Assembly (NCBI GenBank): GCA_964534305.1
Contig: CAZHPR010000006.1
Span: 1 to 45,018 of the forward strand
Source: CAZHPR01 sp964534305
GTDB lineage: Bacteria > Patescibacteriota > Minisyncoccia > Phycocordibacterales > WO2-35-19
Length of the DNA stretch: 45,018 nucleotides
Direction: 5' to 3'
Shown here: in pieces, positions 40,731 through 45,018 of the stretch
Numbering within the stretch: the first letter of the stretch is position 1
How the letters are laid out: each line of letters opens with the position of its first letter
Made by a program: the position numbers and the translations under genes
The notes under the pieces: model-generated
Database searches by the model: none
Told to the model about the DNA's origin: nothing
Seen by the model: the letters and a program-made list of their open reading frames with translations, nothing else

Positions 40731-41031
40731 AAATGAAGAATTTGAAAGCTTTATTTATCTTAATGGTGGGTGGTTGTGCTATGAGAAGTGTCCAGTTTGC
40801 GGTATGAGATTACATGGTGATGGAAGCAATCATCAAGAGTTCTGGAAGAGCCATGTAGAAGTTTATGAAGATGATCTTGAAGAAGATTCAGGTTTCTATT
40901 ATGACATTGAAGAAATGAATAGACGAATCAAGAATGCACATGAGAATCCTATTGTGGTTCCTGAACATATTAAGACATCAGAAGAGTTTTGTGAATGGAT
41001 TATGAATTATGATACAACGCAGAGAAGTTAA
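40711..41031 (+). CDS. Hypothetical protein with zinc-knuckle motif (106 aa)
   Basis: A CPVCG ... H ... H cluster (about residues 28-50) suggests a zinc-binding finger, then an acidic stretch. The start is uncertain: ATG 40711 is used, GTG 40705 is possible. Not recognised further. Confidence 0.65.
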   Translation: MNYCKIKNEEFESFIYLNGGWLCYEKCPVCGMRLHGDGSNHQEFWKSHVEVYEDDLEEDSGFYYDIEEMNRRIKNAHENPIVVPEHIKTSEEFCEWIMNYDTTQRS

Positions 41032-41392
41032 GAGTCCTTTTACAAAGGAAGAACGCCAAGGTGTCTTTGTGACAAGAGAAGAGTCAAGAAAAAGGAGAAG
41101 TAGATTGGAGAGAAGAAACCCATACCATGATATCGAAGATAACATTGAAATTACAGAGCAACAATTTAAAAATGAACTTCGTAGAGGAATGGAAAGAGAA
41201 CAACAGCAGATGTCTTGTGGTTGCGAGTTTTGTCAACAAGAAATGAAGAAGTTTTCAGATAACCCTGATAGCTACCTTGATGAGCATTGGCAAGACTATA
41301 TTGAACGAAAGAATTATAAACCTTCGGAAGAAGAGTTGGAAAGACGCAAAGCAAAACTAGAAGAATACAGAAAGAAAGGTTGGTTAGTTTAA
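41009..41392 (+). CDS. Hypothetical charged protein (127 aa)
   Basis: Arg/Glu-rich, with a CGCEFCQ cluster near the middle and a helical C terminus (EELERRKAKLEEYRKK). The start overlaps the preceding gene by 23 bases and lacks a good ribosome site, so it relies on coupling. Not recognised. Confidence 0.6.
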   Translation: MIQRREVKSPFTKEERQGVFVTREESRKRRSRLERRNPYHDIEDNIEITEQQFKNELRRGMEREQQQMSCGCEFCQQEMKKFSDNPDSYLDEHWQDYIERKNYKPSEEELERRKAKLEEYRKKGWLV

Positions 41393-41411
41393 ATATTTAA
41401 ATTTAATTATT

Positions 41412-41455
41412 AGCTGGATGTCTAAAGGTATCTGGCTGTTATTGCTTTTATTGCT
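41412..41455 (+). terminator. Hairpin terminator
   Basis: AGCTGGAT pairs with ATCTGGCT (41412-41419, 41430-41437) with two G-U pairs and is followed by a T-rich tract (TTATTGCTTTTATTGCTTTT). It ends the operon before the endonuclease gene. Confidence 0.55.
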
Positions 41456-41475
41456 TTTGAGAGGAGGGTGTGTTG

Positions 41476-42714
41476 TTGGAAAGTAATGATAAATTAGAAA
41501 AGGCAAAAGAGTTCGTAGGTTGGAAATCTAAAGATGGGAAGTTGGAGGTTATTGGTGTTCACTCAATTAATAAAAATGAGTCAATAAAGTATAAAGTAAC
41601 TTGTACGGAATGTTCTAAAGATAAAGAGCTGTTTCCTGATGGGTATTTTGTTAGCACTAAGTATAATTTAAATGCCGATAAGAAACCATGTGGGTGTTCT
41701 GTTTATAAATGGGAAGATTGGCAATATTTAACTATAATCAAGAGATTAGGGGTGGGTAGGTTCATAGTTCATGGGTTTGCAGAAGAATTTAATGGTCAAG
41801 ACACAAAGTTGGACTTGGAGTGTCTGAAAGATGGAAATCGGTGGCAATCTACTTCTATTACCTCTGTTATCAACGGTAAAAGCGGCTGCCCTGAATGTAA
41901 AAATAGTGGTACGGCTAAAAGGTGTAAGCTGGATAATGCAATAGCAATTGATAATTGCAGTTTAATATGCCAAGAAATGGGTTATACTGTGATTGGTTTT
42001 GTTAATGGATATAAAAATGCTAAGTCCCGTTTTGAATATATTTGCCCAAAACATGGAAGGCAAAATGTAAAATATTCTGATTTTTTCTACAAAGGTAGTA
42101 GGTGTAATTATTGCGCTAAAGATAGGGTAGCTGCGTTGTATAGACTACCAGAAGACGTTGCATTAGAGCGTTGTGTGTTTATTTGTAGAGAAATGAATTA
42201 CGAGCCGCAAGGGTTTCCTGACGGATACAAAACTCAAAAATCTTATTTCGAATATGTTTGTCCTGTCCACGGTAAGCAGTCAATATCTTATAGTAACTTT
42301 GTACATAACGGCAACCGTTGTATGGGTTGTTCTAAAGACAGGCACAGGGAATTGAGAAATGGTAATGGTTATTTTCCTGAAAGAAAAGATGAAACAGATT
42401 TTCTTTATGTTTTAAACTTCAATGATAAATTCATTAAGGTTGGAAGATCTTTTGATGTAGATGAGAGAATTAAAGATTTGAGGATACCTTCTATGTCTGG
42501 GATCAGGAATATCAAGAAGTTACGGATCTTTACTGCAACACATCAAGAAATCTATGATTATGAGCAAGAATTGCATAAAGAACTTCGTGAACGCAACTTC
42601 CAATACCCTGTAAGTTGGTCAACAGAGTGTTTTGAAAACGATTCTTTATATATTTTAAATAAATTATTAGATAATTGTGAATTCCAAGAGGTTGATTTAC
42701 ATAGTAAATATTAA
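41476..42714 (+). CDS. GIY-YIG/T5orf172-type endonuclease-like protein (second copy)
   Basis: Paralog of the 25760-26797 product. It has N-terminal CTECSKDKELFPDGYF and CPECKN modules, then two tandem zinc repeats (each E-MxY-GF-GYK ... CPxHGxQ ... CxxCxKDR), one more than its paralog. The C-terminal GIY-YIG-like FLYVLNF ... IKVGRSFDVDERI and EQELHKELRERNF follow. The start is a TTG at 41476 (or TTG 41473, GTG 41470) after GAGGAGG. It lies just upstream of the terminase genes, whose large subunit contains an intron without its own endonuclease. Confidence 0.8.
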   Translation: MESNDKLEKAKEFVGWKSKDGKLEVIGVHSINKNESIKYKVTCTECSKDKELFPDGYFVSTKYNLNADKKPCGCSVYKWEDWQYLTIIKRLGVGRFIVHGFAEEFNGQDTKLDLECLKDGNRWQSTSITSVINGKSGCPECKNSGTAKRCKLDNAIAIDNCSLICQEMGYTVIGFVNGYKNAKSRFEYICPKHGRQNVKYSDFFYKGSRCNYCAKDRVAALYRLPEDVALERCVFICREMNYEPQGFPDGYKTQKSYFEYVCPVHGKQSISYSNFVHNGNRCMGCSKDRHRELRNGNGYFPERKDETDFLYVLNFNDKFIKVGRSFDVDERIKDLRIPSMSGIRNIKKLRIFTATHQEIYDYEQELHKELRERNFQYPVSWSTECFENDSLYILNKLLDNCEFQEVDLHSKY

Positions 42715-42729
42715 TATTTAAATTTTTAT

Positions 42730-42758
42730 TTGATATTTTTACAAAAATATGGTAATAT
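42730..42758 (+). promoter_or_regulatory. Late-type promoter of the terminase operon (copy 6)
   Basis: TTGATA (42730-42735), 17-base spacer ending TGG, TAATAT (42753-42758). It closely resembles copy 1 at 30399. Its predicted start is only about ten bases before a terminator-like hairpin. Confidence 0.65.
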
Positions 42759-42773
42759 ATTTTATAGTAATCA

Positions 42774-42810
42774 GAGGAATTGACGTTTGTTAATTCCTCA
42801 TTTTTATATT
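42774..42810 (+). terminator. Terminator or leader attenuator before terS
   Basis: A perfect 8-bp stem, GAGGAATT/AATTCCTC (42774-42781, 42792-42799), loop of ten, then ATTTTTATATTT. It ends upstream transcription or controls the terminase transcript from the promoter at 42730-42758. Confidence 0.7.
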
Positions 42811-42827
42811 TCTAAAAGGAAATAAAC

Positions 42828-43175
42828 ATGAGTGCAGTATCAATAAACAAAACTAAGAAACGTGGGAGAGGTCGCCCCAAATCAGAAGATAAATTGTTAA
42901 TCGACTCTGAACGAGCACAGTTCCGTTTAAAAAGTAAGATAATCAATATATCTGAAGAAGCTTTAGAAACTGTGTACAGGTTGATGACAGATAAAAGCGC
43001 ACCACCCCAGGTACAAAATGCATCGGCCCGTATGGTCTTGGAGATGGCGGCTGAACTTCATCAGCAACTACTTGCAAGTGAAGCATCCGATCTGGAAGAG
43101 CCTACTGAAGTAGTTGAAGATAAGTTTGAAGAAAATGAACAAGAGAAAGGTATTGTAGTTAATTTTGGAGGTTAA
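42828..43175 (+). CDS. Terminase small subunit
   Basis: A 115-aa, mostly helical DNA-binding protein with an AT-hook-like RGRGRPK near the N terminus and an acidic C-terminal tail. It lies directly upstream of the large subunit, whose TTG start begins at the base after its stop. Assigned mainly by position and composition. Confidence 0.75.
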   Translation: MSAVSINKTKKRGRGRPKSEDKLLIDSERAQFRLKSKIINISEEALETVYRLMTDKSAPPQVQNASARMVLEMAAELHQQLLASEASDLEEPTEVVEDKFEENEQEKGIVVNFGG

Positions 43176-45017
43176 TTGGCAACTAAACAAAATAATGTTG
43201 TTAATTTAGCCCCTCAAGAGGGAAAACAACGAAAAGCTTTTGATACAAAAGTGGATGTCATGATATACGGCGGAGCCGCAGGTAGTGGCAAGTCGAGACT
43301 TCTTTTAATAAAAGCATTAAAACACGCATATCAAGATCCTAATTTTGAAGGTGTAATGTTTCGAAGAACAACTGGCCCACTCAAAGGTGCGGGGGGATTG
43401 TTTACAGAAAGTAAGAAACTTTTCAGACCACTTAATCCAAGAATCCGTGAAAAAGACATGGAGATTATTTTCGAAGGGACAGGTGGTGGGAACCTTAAGT
43501 ACACCCACTTAGAGCACGAAGATACAGCCGAGGCCAACCATCAAGGGTTAAATTGTAGCCCCTACATTAAGTGATTAGTGTAGCAAACCTATCTAAACAG
43601 GGAAACTCCTACTATTAAGTTAAGGACAATCCTGTGCTAAATGAAACTTAGGTTTCTAAATGCCCAACGACTAGCCGTGATGAATGTAGCGGCGTAGGAC
43701 ACAAGCTAATGGTGTTCGAAACGGTAGGCCACAATATGTTGTTGTGGATGATATAGTCTGAACTTCTATGGAGACATAGAGCAGCAGCTAATGTTGATGA
43801 ACATAAGTGATGCGGGAGAGGTCTAGCGAGCCTCTCTGAACATAAAAGTACAATATTCGTTTGTTGGCTTCGACGAATTGACCCATTTTTCACAATCTCA
43901 ATTTTTATATCTTATAGGCCGCCTCCGTTCTGAAGCAGAATGCGATAGTTTCTGTATGGGGACTTGTAATCCATCGCCGGACAGTTGGGTCTTAGGGTTC
44001 GTTGAATGGTATCTGGATCCTGAAGGATACCCAGATCAAAGTAAAGATGGAGTTATCAGGTATTTCGTTATTGTTGATGACAAACCTGTTTTTGCTAACA
44101 CAGAAGAAGAGTTAGCAGAAGCTTATCCTGATATTTGCTATCAAGAAAATGACGGAGAGAGGATTTATATCCCTCCAATGTCCTTTACTTTTATCAGTGG
44201 GACTATCTTCGATAACCCTGCACTAATAAAATCTAACCCGAAGTATTTGTCTGCACTAAAAGCACAATCCCCAATTAACCGTGCCCGTCTATTGGATGGT
44301 AACTGGCACGCAAGGGCTGAAGGTTCTAACTATTTCCAACGCAGTTGGTTAAATAAGTTAGATAAAGTGCCTTTGAATTGCACAGAAGCACGAGGGTGGG
44401 ACTTAGCCTCTGCTGAACCATCCGATAAGAATAGATATCCTGACTATACTGCAAGTATCAAAATGTTAAAAACAAACCAAGATACTTACATTATTGTTGG
44501 CGATTATATTCAAGAGACTTTTGATGAATTAACTAGACAGAATGGTAGATTTAGAAAACGTCCCGGTGTTCGTGATACATGGATGTTGTTACAAGCTAAA
44601 CACGATGGCTCAGACACTATTGTGGTTCTTCCTAAAGACCCCGGACAGGCTGGTGCATTTGCTTTCCAAGAGATGGCAAAAATGTTTACCAATGCTGGTT
44701 TTATTGTGGCAGAAGACCCTAACCCCTCCAACAAATCAAAACTAAAACGATTTGAAGCATTTAGTTCTGCCAGTCAAAATGGTTTGGTATCTATTGTAGA
44801 AGATACTTTTGAACCTGCAACACTTGCAGCATTCTACAAAGAACTTGAGAGTTTTGATGGAGAAAGGTCTACAGCAGACAGGAAAGATGACTGGCCTGAT
44901 GCTTGTGCTTCAGTTTTCTCTTATCTGGCTAAAACAATGAGTGTTTCAGCAGTAACAATGCCAACAATCAATGCACCTACAATGATATCAGGTTTAAATA
45001 AAATTCGCTACTTTTAA
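43176..45017 (+). CDS. terL: Terminase large subunit, interrupted by a group I intron
   Basis: ATP-driven DNA-packaging motor and nuclease. Exon 1 is 43176-43548 and exon 2 is 43849-45017. Splicing restores one 513-aa frame across a split Leu codon (125). Walker A GGAAGSGKS is at residues 32-40 and Walker B GFDE at 131-134, just after the insertion site. The coupling motif GTCNP follows, then the RuvC-like nuclease domain with Asp in RGWDLA (about 309) and DWPDA near the end. The start is TTG at 43176 after GGAGG. Without splicing the product stops after 132 residues. Confidence 0.93.
43549..43848 (+). ncRNA. Group I intron in terL (300 nt, no internal ORF)
   Basis: The exon ends GGGT and pairs with GCCC of the intron guide (P1, with the conserved U-G pair). 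The intron ends with G (43848). Core elements: CTATCTAAAC and GGGAA (P element), GACAATCC followed by GTGCTAAAT (Q), CAACGACTA (R) and GATATAGTC (S), with GACTA/TAGTC forming P7. P2, a P9 hairpin and a final GAGAGG/CCTCTC hairpin are also seen. The core is close to the T4 td intron (subgroup IA2). Confidence 0.92.
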
Positions 45018-45018
45018 T

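Noticed and set aside
43176..45017. Frameshift or assembly error splitting the terminase gene
   Set aside because: The insert is exactly 300 bases with all group I core elements, and the spliced frame is continuous through Walker B.
1..45018. CRISPR array or integrase/att site
   Set aside because: No regularly spaced repeats, no integrase gene and no paired att-like repeats were found.

Overview
This window looks like one end of the genome of a large lytic tailed phage (Caudoviricetes). It is AT-rich and almost fully coding, with short gaps, many ATGA overlaps and AAGGAG-type ribosome sites. A Gram-negative host is inferred from an i-spanin/o-spanin pair. A facultatively anaerobic host is inferred from phage copies of both aerobic class Ia (NrdA/NrdB) and anaerobic class III (NrdD/NrdG) ribonucleotide reductases. 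I cannot name the species.

Layout. Positions 1-26797 are transcribed leftward (minus strand). They hold nucleotide metabolism (nrdG, nrdD, glutaredoxin, nrdB, nrdA, dihydrofolate reductase, thymidylate synthase, a 5'-deoxynucleotidase-like HAD protein, a DUF3310 protein, MazG) and DNA replication or processing (5'-3' exonuclease, RuvC-like and endonuclease VII-like resolvases, ATP-dependent DNA ligase, a metallophosphoesterase with an HTH, an adenine-methylase-like protein). A SleB-type endolysin and many small unknown genes are also there. Positions 26798-27021 are a divergent promoter region. From 27022 on, everything reads rightward: an NAD salvage pair (nadR, pnuC), small possibly structural genes, a non-coding RNA-rich stretch (31820-32932), a polymerase-like protein, a DNA-modification pair (beta-class methyltransferase and Mom-like protein), a macro-like protein, a PTH2-type peptidyl-tRNA hydrolase, a tRNA/RNA operon (38658-39074), the spanins, a GIY-YIG-type endonuclease, and the terminase genes. 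The large terminase gene is interrupted by a 300-nt group I intron whose core closely resembles that of the T4 td intron.

How it works together. The left arm supplies dNTPs under aerobic or anaerobic conditions and the replication and recombination enzymes. Strong sigma70-type promoters drive it, some with perfect palindromes in the spacer. The right arm uses a second set of promoters with a shared layout: TTGA-type -35, 17-nt spacer, TGn directly before a TAA-type -10. These stand before candidate late units, the terminase operon and two RNA units. Several mobile or selfish elements sit among the genes: a group I intron, two paralogous GIY-YIG-type proteins and an HNH-AP2 endonuclease.

The most unusual parts are: a roughly 350-nt orphan transcription unit with its own promoter, four hairpins, two CCUCCUU motifs and a UUCG terminator (31838-32221); a diverged protein with family-A-polymerase-like catalytic motifs (33236-34567); the methyltransferase/Mom/macro-like/PTH2 cluster that follows it; and two tRNA-like genes that share an exchanged 54/58 T-loop pair.
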